A stretch of 15,542 nt of DNA from positions 188 through 15,729 of the forward strand of contig DEHO01000035.1 of the NCBI GenBank assembly GCA_002351955.1. Direction: 5' to 3'. This DNA comes from Flavobacteriales bacterium UBA2798 (GTDB lineage Bacteria; Bacteroidota; Bacteroidia; Flavobacteriales_D; UBA2798). The notes under the pieces are model-generated. The model made no database searches. It was not told the origin of the DNA and worked only from the letters and a program-made list of their open reading frames with translations. The translations under genes and the position numbers were made by a program. Positions within the stretch are counted from its first letter, which is position 1; each line of letters begins with the position of its first letter. Below, one piece after another: positions 5,394-14,055 of this stretch.

Positions 5394-7112
5394 ATGAAAA
5401 TATTTCTCCGCATTTTTTCAGTGCTGACAATTGCACTTGGATCTACAAACGCATTTGCCCAAACCTGCACCGTCGATTACTCCTTAACCGCTCCGGGAAT
5501 TTATCCTGATACACTACCCTCCGGTTATGTGGGACAGCCTTACAGCGAAGACATTCAATTTGTTCTTCCTACGGACACGATGGGATATACTTTTCTTAAC
5601 TTCCATATCGTTTCCATTTCACTTCCCATTGGATTAAACTGGCAATGCAGTAATCAAGCCAACGGGTGTAATTACGATCCCGCCGTTAGTGTTCACGGTT
5701 GTGTAAATGTTTATGGTACACCTCTGCTTGCAGGACAGTATCCGATTACCGTTACTGTAATTGCCGATCTGAATATTGTAAGCGGATATCCGGTATCGTT
5801 TGAATCCTACATCGAAATTCTTCCTCCCAATACTTCTTCCAACAACAACGGATTCAGCATGACAAATAGCACCGGTTGTGTTCCCATAACTGTGAATTTT
5901 ACCAATAATAATCCCGGACTTGCAGCTTACAGTTGGAACTTCGGAAATGGCAACACCAGCACATTGGAAAATCCCGGTCCGCAAATCTATAATCAGCCGG
6001 GAAATTATGTCGTTCAGTATGCAGGTTATGCCGATAACACCACCGTACAGGTTTACAATCTTACGCAAGTCACCATCAATTCCATTTCTACCGCTTTCTC
6101 CTGGGGCTGGCCAACGGAATTGAATCCTGACCCCTATTTCAAAATCAAGGAGAACGGCGTTGTGATTCATCAGTCGAATTACATTCAGGATGCTTTTCCT
6201 CCCCATACCTGGCCGGTGAGTATTCAGATGGATCCTGCCAAAACCTATGTGCTCGAAGTTTTTGACGAGGACGATTACGAAATCATATACGGCGGAGATG
6301 ATCTGATCGGATCTCATACCATGAGTCTCTCCGGTTGTACGGGATGTGCTGCGGGATCCAATTCAACCGTAAGTTATATAGTAAATAATATATTGATTCC
6401 TCCAATTCCAAGTGTACAATCCACCGATACCGTTCGCGTGTATCCGTACCCCGGTGTTCCCAATATTGTTTACGATTCACTTGCACACACCTTGAGCACT
6501 GATTCTGTTCAATATGCATTGCAATGGTATTTCGAAGGAACGCTCATTCCTGGTGCGAATGCTGCTACTTACCTTGTACCACAATCCGGAAATTACCAGG
6601 TAGCAGCAATCTCTCCTGGAGGATGTCAGACCATGTCGGCTTCCCTCACCGCTGTATATTGCGGAAACACTTTCGTTCCTGCTGTTAATTTAAACGGAGT
6701 CGTTTTATCTACACCACAAAACGCAGGCGACAGTTACCAATGGCAATTCAATGGAATCAATATTCCGGGAGCTACATCATCCTCATACACTGCTATTGTA
6801 AATGGAAATTACACACTCGTTCTTACCAATTCATTCGGATGCAGTTACACTTCCAGCATCGTAAATGTTCCTGTAAGTGTAAATGAAATTGCTGCACAGG
6901 AACGTATTGCTGTTTTTCCTAATCCTGCAATGGCACAAATCAATGTTGTACTTCAATCACCATCTGCAATTGTACTTCTGAACATGATGGGAGAAGTGGT
7001 GATGCAAACCGGAGTAGTGATGCAAACACAACTCGACATCAGCGCTCTCGCCTCCGGTATTTATTTCCTGAGAACAGAAAACGGTTCCACAGTGAAAGTG
7101 GTGAAAGAATAA
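5394..7112 (+). CDS. Secreted multidomain protein with T9SS type A sorting domain
   Basis: This 572-residue exported protein has a signal peptide at 1-22 (MKIFLRIFSVLTIALGSTNA then FAQ). Residues 30-145 look like a beta-sandwich with cysteine pairs (PDTLPSGYVGQPYSEDI opening). Residues 157-228 are a PKD-like domain (CVPITVNFTNNN, YSWNFGNGNTST, PGNYVVQYAGYADN). Residues 244-312 resemble a C2 domain with acidic clusters (DPYFKIK, VFDEDDYEI, GDDLIG). Two Ig-like repeats follow at 374-420 and 446-490, sharing the pattern [L/Y]-QW-x-F-x-G-x-x-IPGA. The C-terminus (about 500-572: VFPNPAMAQINV, MMGEVVMQ, ISALASGIYFLRT, KVVKE) is a type A sorting domain for type IX secretion and surface attachment. 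No catalytic motif is visible, so binding or adhesion is the best guess. It stands alone, between nadD and a bidirectional terminator. Confidence 0.9.
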   Translation: MKIFLRIFSVLTIALGSTNAFAQTCTVDYSLTAPGIYPDTLPSGYVGQPYSEDIQFVLPTDTMGYTFLNFHIVSISLPIGLNWQCSNQANGCNYDPAVSVHGCVNVYGTPLLAGQYPITVTVIADLNIVSGYPVSFESYIEILPPNTSSNNNGFSMTNSTGCVPITVNFTNNNPGLAAYSWNFGNGNTSTLENPGPQIYNQPGNYVVQYAGYADNTTVQVYNLTQVTINSISTAFSWGWPTELNPDPYFKIKENGVVIHQSNYIQDAFPPHTWPVSIQMDPAKTYVLEVFDEDDYEIIYGGDDLIGSHTMSLSGCTGCAAGSNSTVSYIVNNILIPPIPSVQSTDTVRVYPYPGVPNIVYDSLAHTLSTDSVQYALQWYFEGTLIPGANAATYLVPQSGNYQVAAISPGGCQTMSASLTAVYCGNTFVPAVNLNGVVLSTPQNAGDSYQWQFNGINIPGATSSSYTAIVNGNYTLVLTNSFGCSYTSSIVNVPVSVNEIAAQERIAVFPNPAMAQINVVLQSPSAIVLLNMMGEVVMQTGVVMQTQLDISALASGIYFLRTENGSTVKVVKE

Positions 7113-7141
7113 TTTGAGCGGAAATTATTTACCCTCAACAA

Positions 7142-7170
7142 AAAACCCCGAAGAGATCCTTCGGGGTTTT
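7142..7170. terminator. Strong bidirectional rho-independent terminator
   Basis: A perfect 12 bp stem (AAAACCCCGAAG with CTTCGGGGTTTT) closes a five-base loop. It is followed by TTTT-C-TTTTT on the plus strand and by a T run on the minus strand. It lies between the convergent type A T9SS gene (ends 7112) and the tricorn-like protease gene (ends 7185), so it serves both. Confidence 0.92.
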
Positions 7171-7184
7171 CTTTTTGTCGGCAG

Positions 7185-10100
7185 TTATTTCATCAACTCC
7201 CTTACGCCTGCGGCTAACTGTTCGTCGATTCCTTTGGTGACTTTATTCCAATCATTCTCCACCTGAATATCGGGTAAGAGATCCTGATTCTCCACCAGAT
7301 GATTGTCCTTTACACTACGCATGCCCACCTGTGGTATTCCGAAACGCGTATAACCATCAATCATAAACTCCCACCAAACAGCAGTTCCTGTTCCGGGCAC
7401 CGGCATACCAATTAATTTACCAATGTTCAGCGCACGATAGGTAACCGGGAATAAGTGGGCGTCTGAATAATTTCCTTCTCCCATTAAAACGCAGGATGGT
7501 TTTTGCCATTTCCAAATGGGTTCTCCTCCCATATTCTTCTGACCACGTGGTTCGAAATTCATATAATTTTTTCCGGTAAGTAAGGTCGCAAGATCATCGT
7601 GCAACCAACCGCCACCATTAAAGCGCGTATCTACAATCAGTGCCTTTTTAGTATGCATCACCCCAAGCGCTTTGTCGTACACATCTCTGAAACTTGGACT
7701 ATCCATTCCGCGAACATGAACATATCCAATTGTTCCTCCCGATAATTTCTCCACTTCTTTTTCGCATTGCTTAATGTAGCGATGATAAGCAAGATCATTT
7801 TCCTCTCCCTGCGAAATCGCTTTAATGGTTTCTGTCCAGGAATTTTGTCCGGAACGAAACCTAACCACAACGGGTTTGCCAACCTTACGATTTAGCAAGG
7901 CATAAATGTTCGTTGCCTGACCAACCGGCTCTCCATCGATTTCAGTGATCAGTGTTCCCGGAACAATCTTTCCGCTGGCAAGTAAAGGACTGCGTGGAAG
8001 AATTTCTGCAATTCGATAACCTTCACCCAGGTATTCTTCGTCGTAAAAACATCCTAACGACGATGTCTGATCGCCGTTGGGATCGTAATACCTGTAGGTT
8101 GCTCCCGTATGTGATGCGTTAATTTCTCCCAACAATTCTGCAAGTAATTCTGCAAAATCATATCCGTTATTGATGTGGTACAAATGTTTTCCGTATTCCT
8201 TTTTGTAAAAATCCCAGTCGACTCCATGCAAATCTGCCAGATAAAATTTCTTTTTGGTTTGTCTCCACGCGTGTTCAAACATATATGCACGCTCATCGGC
8301 AGGACGGTGTTCAAATTGGCTTTCTACAGTAATAGGAGTTATTGCCCCATTGCTGATTTCAACTTTCATCAGCTGACCATTCTTCGTGAAGAAAATAAAT
8401 TTCTCCTCTTTATCAAATGTCATTGCGGAAGGTGAGCCACCAACTTTAGCAAGCAGTTTCGTTTCTCCGTCTTTAAACTTGGTTGTCCAGATATCGAATC
8501 CCTTTTCGTAACTCGTCATGTAAAAAAGTTGAGTCGCATCTTTATTCAGCAGATAATCGCCAAGATGAGAAGAGTGAACCGTTAACCGAGTGCGACGATC
8601 CTGCAAACCTTCTTCATCGATTACCAGGGGTTTTACTTCTTCCTTTTTATCCTTGCTTTCCGTTGCCTTCTTGTCTTTCGCGGAAGTTTCAGCGGATTTT
8701 TCCTCGGGCTTTTGTTTTTCCTTTTCTAATTCCGATTCGTATTCCGATTCTGACTTCGATGCTTTGTATTTTCTCCATGCTTCGCGTGTCAGAAAAATGG
8801 CTTCCACATCACCTTCTGCACCCCAACTGCCATGAGAGCGGTAACCAAACTTATCGGTTGTCCAGCACACCATTTCTCCACCCATGGCAAACTTTGGCGA
8901 ACCGTTTCCATAGCCGCTCTTGCTTAAGTTGATCGGTTTTTTTCCTCCCTGTGCGCTTACCAATCCTACATTGCTCACCCAGCGATCGTATTCAAAAAAC
9001 TCAACCAATAACCATTTGCTGTCGGGCGACCAGGTGTAATACTGATCGCCATCGGAGTAGGAATAATTATAGCTGCCTTCCATCGCAGTAACAATTTTGC
9101 CGGTGGTAAGATCCATTACCCTGAGTGTAGTGCGTTCTTCCAGAAAGGCTACCGATTTTCCGTCGGGAGAATACGCAGGCTGGAATTCTTCTTCCGGACG
9201 CGTGCTCAATGCTTTTTCGGTGATCTGTGTGCAATTGTAAAAATATTTTTCACCGGAATTGGTAATACTGCTTTCATAAATATCCCAGCTCTGTGCACGT
9301 TCTGCGGCATATACCAATTTTCTTCCGTCGGGAGAAAAAGAAACACTGCGTTCTTGTTGCGGGGTATTGGTGATGCGGCGCGTTGTAGAATGTGCCACAG
9401 CGGATACATAAATTTCTCCGCGGTAAACAAATGCAATTTCCTTACCGTTGGGTGAAAGGCTGTATTCAGAAACATTCCCGTTTACCGATATTGGAGAAAC
9501 ATTGTTTTCGGAATGATCGGCCAGAACCGATATATTTACTTTTTTTGAATTTCCATTCTCAAACAAATAAATTTCCCCATCGTATCCATAACAAAGTACG
9601 CCATTTTGAGAAGAACTTAAAAAGCGAACAGGATGTTTATCGTGTTGGGTTAATTGTTGCTGATGTGATTCTCCTCCGATGATCCCCTTCCAGATATTGA
9701 ATGAACCGGATTTTTCGCTGAGGAAATAATATTCCTTTTCGCCTGCCCAAACAGGATTTCGATCCTCGCCTTTCCAGGAGGCCTGACGGGTAAATGTTGA
9801 AGTTGAAAGATCGTACAATACGATATCGCGGGTTACACTGCTGGTATGGTGTTTTCTCCAGGGATCTTCATACCCTTTTCGGTCGTGCATTAAAATTCTC
9901 TTTCCATCTCCCGAAAATTGCAAGGCTTCAGCCGGAACAGTAAGTTTCATTTTTTCCTTACCGCCGTTTACTGCAACCGCATACAATTCATGCAATACTT
10001 TAGAGGGAAACATTGCATTGCGATAATCATCCAAACGCGCAGAACCGAACCAGACTGCGGTTCCTTCGGGATTGAATGTATAGGGAAAATCCCCTGCAGA

Positions 10101-10409
10101 ATGGAAGGTGAGCCGTTTAGGAAATCCGCCTTCGGAAGACATCACATAAACATCAAAATTTCCGAAGCGATTGGATGCAAATGCGATTTGTTTTCCGTCG
10201 GGACTCCATACCGGCATAAAATCGTAAGCAGAATGAGAAGTCAGCTGCATTGCTCTTCCGCCCTGAGAAGAAACCTTCCAGAGATCGCCTTTGCAGGAAA
10301 AAACAATTTCTTTTCCATCGGGGGATATAACAGGATAACGAAACCAGTTGGCATAAACAGATGGCGCTAATAAAAACAGCATGGCCGTTAGAAAAAACAG
10401 TCTTCTCAT
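7185..10409 (-). CDS. Secreted tricorn-type protease (S41 family) with beta-propeller and PDZ domains
   Basis: This 1074-residue protein has a signal peptide at 1-20, then NWFRYPVISPDGKEIVFSCK, the standard opening of bacterial tricorn homologues. Repeated WD40-like/PD40 blades (SPDGK at 29, 69, 359 and 414) form propellers over about 25-545 and 605-695. A lysine/glutamate/serine-rich insert separates them at 545-600. The catalytic half starts near 705. It has a helical region, SH at 766-767 (INASHTG), a PDZ domain at about 785-865, the S41 core IVDTRFNGGGWLHDDL (925-940), candidate nucleophile S982 in GNYSDAHLFP, and E1040-N1041 before LLPDI. By comparison with archaeal tricorn, H767, S982 and E1040 are the likely catalytic residues. 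Archaeal tricorn is cytosolic and trims peptides; this one is exported, so periplasmic peptide breakdown is inferred. Start ATG 10407-10409 follows an A-rich AAAGGA stretch. Confidence 0.92.
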   Translation of the reverse strand: MRRLFFLTAMLFLLAPSVYANWFRYPVISPDGKEIVFSCKGDLWKVSSQGGRAMQLTSHSAYDFMPVWSPDGKQIAFASNRFGNFDVYVMSSEGGFPKRLTFHSAGDFPYTFNPEGTAVWFGSARLDDYRNAMFPSKVLHELYAVAVNGGKEKMKLTVPAEALQFSGDGKRILMHDRKGYEDPWRKHHTSSVTRDIVLYDLSTSTFTRQASWKGEDRNPVWAGEKEYYFLSEKSGSFNIWKGIIGGESHQQQLTQHDKHPVRFLSSSQNGVLCYGYDGEIYLFENGNSKKVNISVLADHSENNVSPISVNGNVSEYSLSPNGKEIAFVYRGEIYVSAVAHSTTRRITNTPQQERSVSFSPDGRKLVYAAERAQSWDIYESSITNSGEKYFYNCTQITEKALSTRPEEEFQPAYSPDGKSVAFLEERTTLRVMDLTTGKIVTAMEGSYNYSYSDGDQYYTWSPDSKWLLVEFFEYDRWVSNVGLVSAQGGKKPINLSKSGYGNGSPKFAMGGEMVCWTTDKFGYRSHGSWGAEGDVEAIFLTREAWRKYKASKSESEYESELEKEKQKPEEKSAETSAKDKKATESKDKKEEVKPLVIDEEGLQDRRTRLTVHSSHLGDYLLNKDATQLFYMTSYEKGFDIWTTKFKDGETKLLAKVGGSPSAMTFDKEEKFIFFTKNGQLMKVEISNGAITPITVESQFEHRPADERAYMFEHAWRQTKKKFYLADLHGVDWDFYKKEYGKHLYHINNGYDFAELLAELLGEINASHTGATYRYYDPNGDQTSSLGCFYDEEYLGEGYRIAEILPRSPLLASGKIVPGTLITEIDGEPVGQATNIYALLNRKVGKPVVVRFRSGQNSWTETIKAISQGEENDLAYHRYIKQCEKEVEKLSGGTIGYVHVRGMDSPSFRDVYDKALGVMHTKKALIVDTRFNGGGWLHDDLATLLTGKNYMNFEPRGQKNMGGEPIWKWQKPSCVLMGEGNYSDAHLFPVTYRALNIGKLIGMPVPGTGTAVWWEFMIDGYTRFGIPQVGMRSVKDNHLVENQDLLPDIQVENDWNKVTKGIDEQLAAGVRELMK

Positions 10410-10449
10410 AGTGGTAGTGGATTTCCTTTAAATGTAACCAAAAGCAAAA

Positions 10450-10469
10450 CGCCCCCTGAAAAGGAGGCG
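10450..10469 (-). terminator. Rho-independent terminator of the DEAD-box helicase gene
   Basis: On the minus strand CGCCTCC pairs with GGGGGCG (7 bp with one G-T) around a six-base loop and is followed by TTTTGCTTTT. It lies 29 bases after the helicase stop and upstream of the tricorn-like gene, so the two minus-strand genes are probably separate transcripts. The remainder of 10410-10497 has no clear promoter for the protease. A TACATTTA at 10428-10435 (minus) is one base off the TAnnTTTG box. Confidence 0.7.
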
Positions 10470-10497
10470 AAAAAATTATGAACGAATCTATGATTCC

Positions 10498-11733
10498 TTA
10501 TGCCGGATTAGTGCGGGGAGCCCCGCCATTCGGACGTTTTTTCTTGCCCTTGAACGGACGTTTTTTCTTAGCCGAAGGATCTACCGGTGCGTTTTCGTCG
10601 ATACCCGGACCCAATTCTTCAGGGATTGGCATCCGTTTTACTTTCATTGCGATCAATTGCTCAATGCGCTGGAAACGGCGAATATCTTTTGCATCGATAA
10701 ACGTAATGGCAGTTCCGGTACTCGAAGCGCGGGCAGTACGTCCAATCCTGTGCACATAATCTTCCGCATCCGGTGGAGCATCGTAGTTTACAACAAGATC
10801 AATGCCTTCAACGTCGATTCCCCTGGAGAGAACATCCGTTCCAATCAGGTAACGCAATTTCCGATTGCGAAAATCGCGCATGATCTCTTCCCGTTCGTTT
10901 TGTTCGAGATCAGAGTGAAAAGACTGACAAGCAAATCCCTTCTTACGCAACGAATGAAACAATTGCTTTACAAGTTCCTTGCGCGATGAAAATATTATTC
11001 CGCTTTGGTATTTCTCTTCTGAAAGAATACGTTCGAGCATAGGAATTTTCTGATCTTCCTTCAGGAGATAAACCTGCTGATCGATCCCTGCTGCCGGCTT
11101 GGCAATGGCCACACTAACTTCTTTCGGGTCTTTAAGAATGGATTGCGCAAGTTGGCGTATGCGAGGCGACATGGTTGCAGAAAACATCAGGTTCTGCCGC
11201 TCTTTTGGTAAATAGGAAATGATGCGCATGATGTCTTCGTAAAACCCCATGTCCAACATACGGTCGGCTTCATCAAGAATCAGAAATTTTACCTGATCCA
11301 GTTTCAGCATTCCAGAGCTTAAAAACGAAAGTAATCTGCCCGGTGTCGCTACAATTATATCTACTCCGCTGTCGAAAGCCTTGCGCTGACGATCGAATAC
11401 TTCTCCTACTCCACCCCCATAAACAGCAATGGAACTTTGACTGACAAAGTAGGAAAGCCCCTCGATCTGTTGATCGATCTGCATAGCAAGTTCGCGTGTT
11501 GGAGCGAGTATAAGCGCGCGGGTCCCCGAGCTGTTGCTTTCAAACAATTTATTCATCACAGGGAGTACAAACGCAGCGGTTTTACCGGTTCCTGTTTGTG
11601 CGCAGGCAATGAGATCGTGACCTCCTAATGCTATAGGAATAGCTTGTTGCTGAATGGGTGTTGGGTTGCGAATGTTCATCGCATCAAGGGCGTCGAGCAA
11701 TTCGTCGACCAGTCCTAAATCATAAAAATCCAA
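10498..11733 (-). CDS. DEAD-box ATP-dependent RNA helicase (RhlE-like)
   Basis: This 411-residue protein unwinds or remodels RNA in an ATP-dependent manner; roles in ribosome assembly or cold adaptation are usual for this type. All motifs are present: Q motif (FYDLGL ... NIRNPTPIQQQAIP, 3-33), I AQTGTGKT (45-52), Ia PTRELA (78-83), Ib TPGR (130-133), II DEAD (154-157), III SAT (185-187), IV IIFSSRKE, V GTDVLSRGID (298-307), VI HRIGRTAR (328-335). A short basic tail (388-405, KKKRPFKGKKKRPNGG) probably adds RNA affinity, as in RhlE proteins. The start appears to be TTG at 11731-11733. No ATG, GTG or other TTG lies in frame between it and the upstream stop, and the next ATG (codon 19) would remove most of the Q motif. 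Confidence 0.95.
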   Translation of the reverse strand: MDFYDLGLVDELLDALDAMNIRNPTPIQQQAIPIALGGHDLIACAQTGTGKTAAFVLPVMNKLFESNSSGTRALILAPTRELAMQIDQQIEGLSYFVSQSSIAVYGGGVGEVFDRQRKAFDSGVDIIVATPGRLLSFLSSGMLKLDQVKFLILDEADRMLDMGFYEDIMRIISYLPKERQNLMFSATMSPRIRQLAQSILKDPKEVSVAIAKPAAGIDQQVYLLKEDQKIPMLERILSEEKYQSGIIFSSRKELVKQLFHSLRKKGFACQSFHSDLEQNEREEIMRDFRNRKLRYLIGTDVLSRGIDVEGIDLVVNYDAPPDAEDYVHRIGRTARASSTGTAITFIDAKDIRRFQRIEQLIAMKVKRMPIPEELGPGIDENAPVDPSAKKKRPFKGKKKRPNGGAPRTNPA

Positions 11734-11752
11734 AGTACATGTATTAGTAAAC

Positions 11753-11771
11753 CCTGTCCGTCCGGAACAGG
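11753..11771 (-). promoter_or_regulatory. Hairpin in the helicase leader
   Basis: CCTGTTCCGGACGGACAGG (minus strand) can form a 7 bp stem (one wobble) with a five-base loop, ending 19 bases before the TTG start. It may influence helicase translation or be chance. The rest of the 183-base divergent gap 11734-11916 shows no exact TAnnTTTG box on either strand. Confidence 0.25.
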
Positions 11772-11916
11772 AAGCTGCAAGTTACTCAAAATCCCCCACA
11801 AGCCCAAGGCGACCTTTCCTATTGGAATCCTGCCGTTCAATAAACAAGTACAACACATGGTCATTTTCATGTAAAGCTGAAAAAAAACAACTTACCTTGT
11901 GGCTCTATTCTCTCTA

Positions 11917-14055
11917 ATGTTACGAAACTTCCTCCTCGCATTATTGCTTTGTGTTTCCTTACCAGGATGGGCACAACAACTGGTCGTTGACAATGCCGGT
12001 AATTACAGCAACCCGAATTATTTAACTCAAAACATTCTTCGCGGTGGCAGTGTGGCAATCAGCAACGTTTCATTCTCCGGAATTAGCAGTCAGCAAATTG
12101 GTTATTTCACCAATGGATCTTCCGCAACCGGACTTTCATCCGGTATGATCCTTTCCACAGGAAAAGCCATGAATGCAGCAGGCACCAACGACAGCACCAA
12201 CACATCCGGTGGATTAGGCTCAAGCGGTTCAACAGATCCTGATGTGATGAGCCTTGCCAACGGACAAGCGATTTTTGATGCGCTCATTTACGAGTTCGAT
12301 GTGCGTCCCGATGGCAATGAGTTAACGCTCGAATACATTCTTGCATCTGAAGAATACACGGAATACGTTTGCTCCCAGGAAGCAGATATTTTTGCCATTA
12401 TCATCAGCGGCCCAGGTATTACCGGAACATTCAGCAATAACGGAAAGCTCATCTCGCTTATTCCAACATCGAGCACTATTCCGGTTGGCATCAATTCAAT
12501 TAACAACGGAACTCCCGGTACATTCGGAGCTCCCGGCGGATGTTCGAATTCCTTTTTCTCTCCATACTACCTCAACAACACACAAAATTTATTTGAATAC
12601 GATGGATTCACAACTGTTCTTCAAGCGAAAGCAGATGTGGAATGCAATCAGTTGTATCATATTCGAATTGTTCTCGCTGATATTGGCAATAACGGTTTTG
12701 ATACCGGACTCTTTCTGAAAGAACGCGGGCTGTATTCCAACAGCACCGGTAACTTCGATGAAGGCGCCTTTCTCGACTCAGTAATTGTTGAAGGGTGTAA
12801 ACCATTTTATATGGTTATATACAATCCAATCGGTTTTACAGGAGGACAAACATTTCAGGTTAACATCGGTGGTACTGCCATCAATGGCACCGACTATGAT
12901 TTTGTTCCTTCTACTTATACAATGAATTCCGGCGACAGTCTTTTAACAATCGTATTTAATCCGGTTGCTGATGGTGTAGTTGAAGGATTTGAATCGGTGA
13001 TCGTATCCTACTTCTACCTTAACCCCTGTGGAGATACCGTTTTTGTAAACAAAACCTTTTACATCCGCGATGAAAGTCCGCTTGTTGTTACCGGCCTTCC
13101 GCAAAACACCAGCATCTGCAATGGTCAGTCGGTATTATTGAATGTAAATGTTAGTGGCGGTTTTCCTTCGTATTCTATTTCCTGGAACGGAATGCTGCAA
13201 AACAATTTTAATGTGACACCGATACAAGACATCACTTATGTCGCAGAGGTTTACGATTTAGCAGGTTGTTATTGGACCGGTAGTTTTACTGTCGATCATA
13301 ATCCGAGTCCAATCGTAAATGCCGGTCCGGATATTACGATTTGTTCCGGTCAGCCAGAGCAACTCGGATTACAAATAGAAGGTGGTCCGGGCGCAACCTA
13401 CAACTGGATGCCGGCCAGTCAGCTGAATTCAGGAAACCTTCCTTATCCCACAATGAATCCGCAAACCACACAAACATTTACAGTAGGCGTTGTAACTGCA
13501 GCAGGTTGCACAGGAACCGACCAGCTTGTTGTTACTGTACTGCCATCACCTACAGTAAATGCAGGTCCGGATCAAAGCATCACTTATTTGCAAACCACCA
13601 CCACACTTATTGGTTCAGGTGGAGGAGCGCCCTCTTGGTATCCACCTGATGGATTGAGTTGCACGAATTGTTTCACTCAGGAAGCCTCGCCTTATACCAC
13701 TACCACTTATACTTTGTATATCACCTCCGGAAACGGTTGCGTATCGAGTCAGGAAGTAGTGGTTGAAGTGGAGATTCCGATGGACGTATTTGTTCCCACT
13801 GCATTTTCTCCGAACAACGATGGGGTGAATGATTTGCTTATTGTAAGGAGTTATACCATCGAAAGTATGAATCTGAAAATTTACGACACCTGGGGACAGT
13901 TACTTTATGAGAATACGCATCCCGATTGGGGATGGGACGGCACGGTGAATGGTGTACCTGCCAATATTGGCTTATATGTATATACGTTGGAAGTAGTATT
14001 TATTCAGGGAAAAGGAACAGCAACATTTTCCGGTGAGTTCAATTTAGTGCGATGA
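11917..14055 (+). CDS. Choice-of-anchor L surface protein with T9SS type B (gliding-motility-associated) C-terminal domain
   Basis: This 712-residue exported protein has a signal peptide at 1-20 (MLRNFLLALLLCVSLPGWAQ). Residues 30-270 match the choice-of-anchor L domain: ILRGGSVAISNVSF, IGYFTNGSSATGLSSGMILS, TDPDVMSLANG, LTLEYILASEEYTEY, DIFAIIISGPG, and IRIVLADIGNNGFDTGLFLK. Residues 285-385 look Calx-beta-like (FQVNIGGTAINGTDYDFVPS). Three PKD/Ig-like units follow at 388-460, 465-542 and 547-618, the last two opening with VNAGPD. Residues 622-712 (DVFVPTAFSPNNDGVNDLL, KIYDTWGQLLYEN, WDGTVNGVPANIGLYVYTLE) form the CHU_C/type B domain that directs type IX secretion. I prefer ATG 11917 to the in-frame GTG at 11899 because it gives a standard signal peptide. 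The next gene starts within its stop codon. An adhesin or surface-filament role is inferred. Confidence 0.92.
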   Translation: MLRNFLLALLLCVSLPGWAQQLVVDNAGNYSNPNYLTQNILRGGSVAISNVSFSGISSQQIGYFTNGSSATGLSSGMILSTGKAMNAAGTNDSTNTSGGLGSSGSTDPDVMSLANGQAIFDALIYEFDVRPDGNELTLEYILASEEYTEYVCSQEADIFAIIISGPGITGTFSNNGKLISLIPTSSTIPVGINSINNGTPGTFGAPGGCSNSFFSPYYLNNTQNLFEYDGFTTVLQAKADVECNQLYHIRIVLADIGNNGFDTGLFLKERGLYSNSTGNFDEGAFLDSVIVEGCKPFYMVIYNPIGFTGGQTFQVNIGGTAINGTDYDFVPSTYTMNSGDSLLTIVFNPVADGVVEGFESVIVSYFYLNPCGDTVFVNKTFYIRDESPLVVTGLPQNTSICNGQSVLLNVNVSGGFPSYSISWNGMLQNNFNVTPIQDITYVAEVYDLAGCYWTGSFTVDHNPSPIVNAGPDITICSGQPEQLGLQIEGGPGATYNWMPASQLNSGNLPYPTMNPQTTQTFTVGVVTAAGCTGTDQLVVTVLPSPTVNAGPDQSITYLQTTTTLIGSGGGAPSWYPPDGLSCTNCFTQEASPYTTTTYTLYITSGNGCVSSQEVVVEVEIPMDVFVPTAFSPNNDGVNDLLIVRSYTIESMNLKIYDTWGQLLYENTHPDWGWDGTVNGVPANIGLYVYTLEVVFIQGKGTATFSGEFNLVR

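Noticed and set aside
5634..6317. Long minus-strand open frame (227 codons) opposite the T9SS type A gene
   Set aside because: It is antisense to a protein with a signal peptide, PKD-like domain and sorting domain, and its translation matches nothing recognisable.
9918..10370. Plus-strand open frame (150 codons) opposite the tricorn-like protease, and a similar one at 8483-8932
   Set aside because: Both lie antisense to well-supported propeller and linker sequence, have odd composition, and show no domain.
11899..11916. GTG start for the choice-of-anchor L protein
   Set aside because: The ATG six codons later gives a compact, standard signal peptide. The GTG adds residues with no support.
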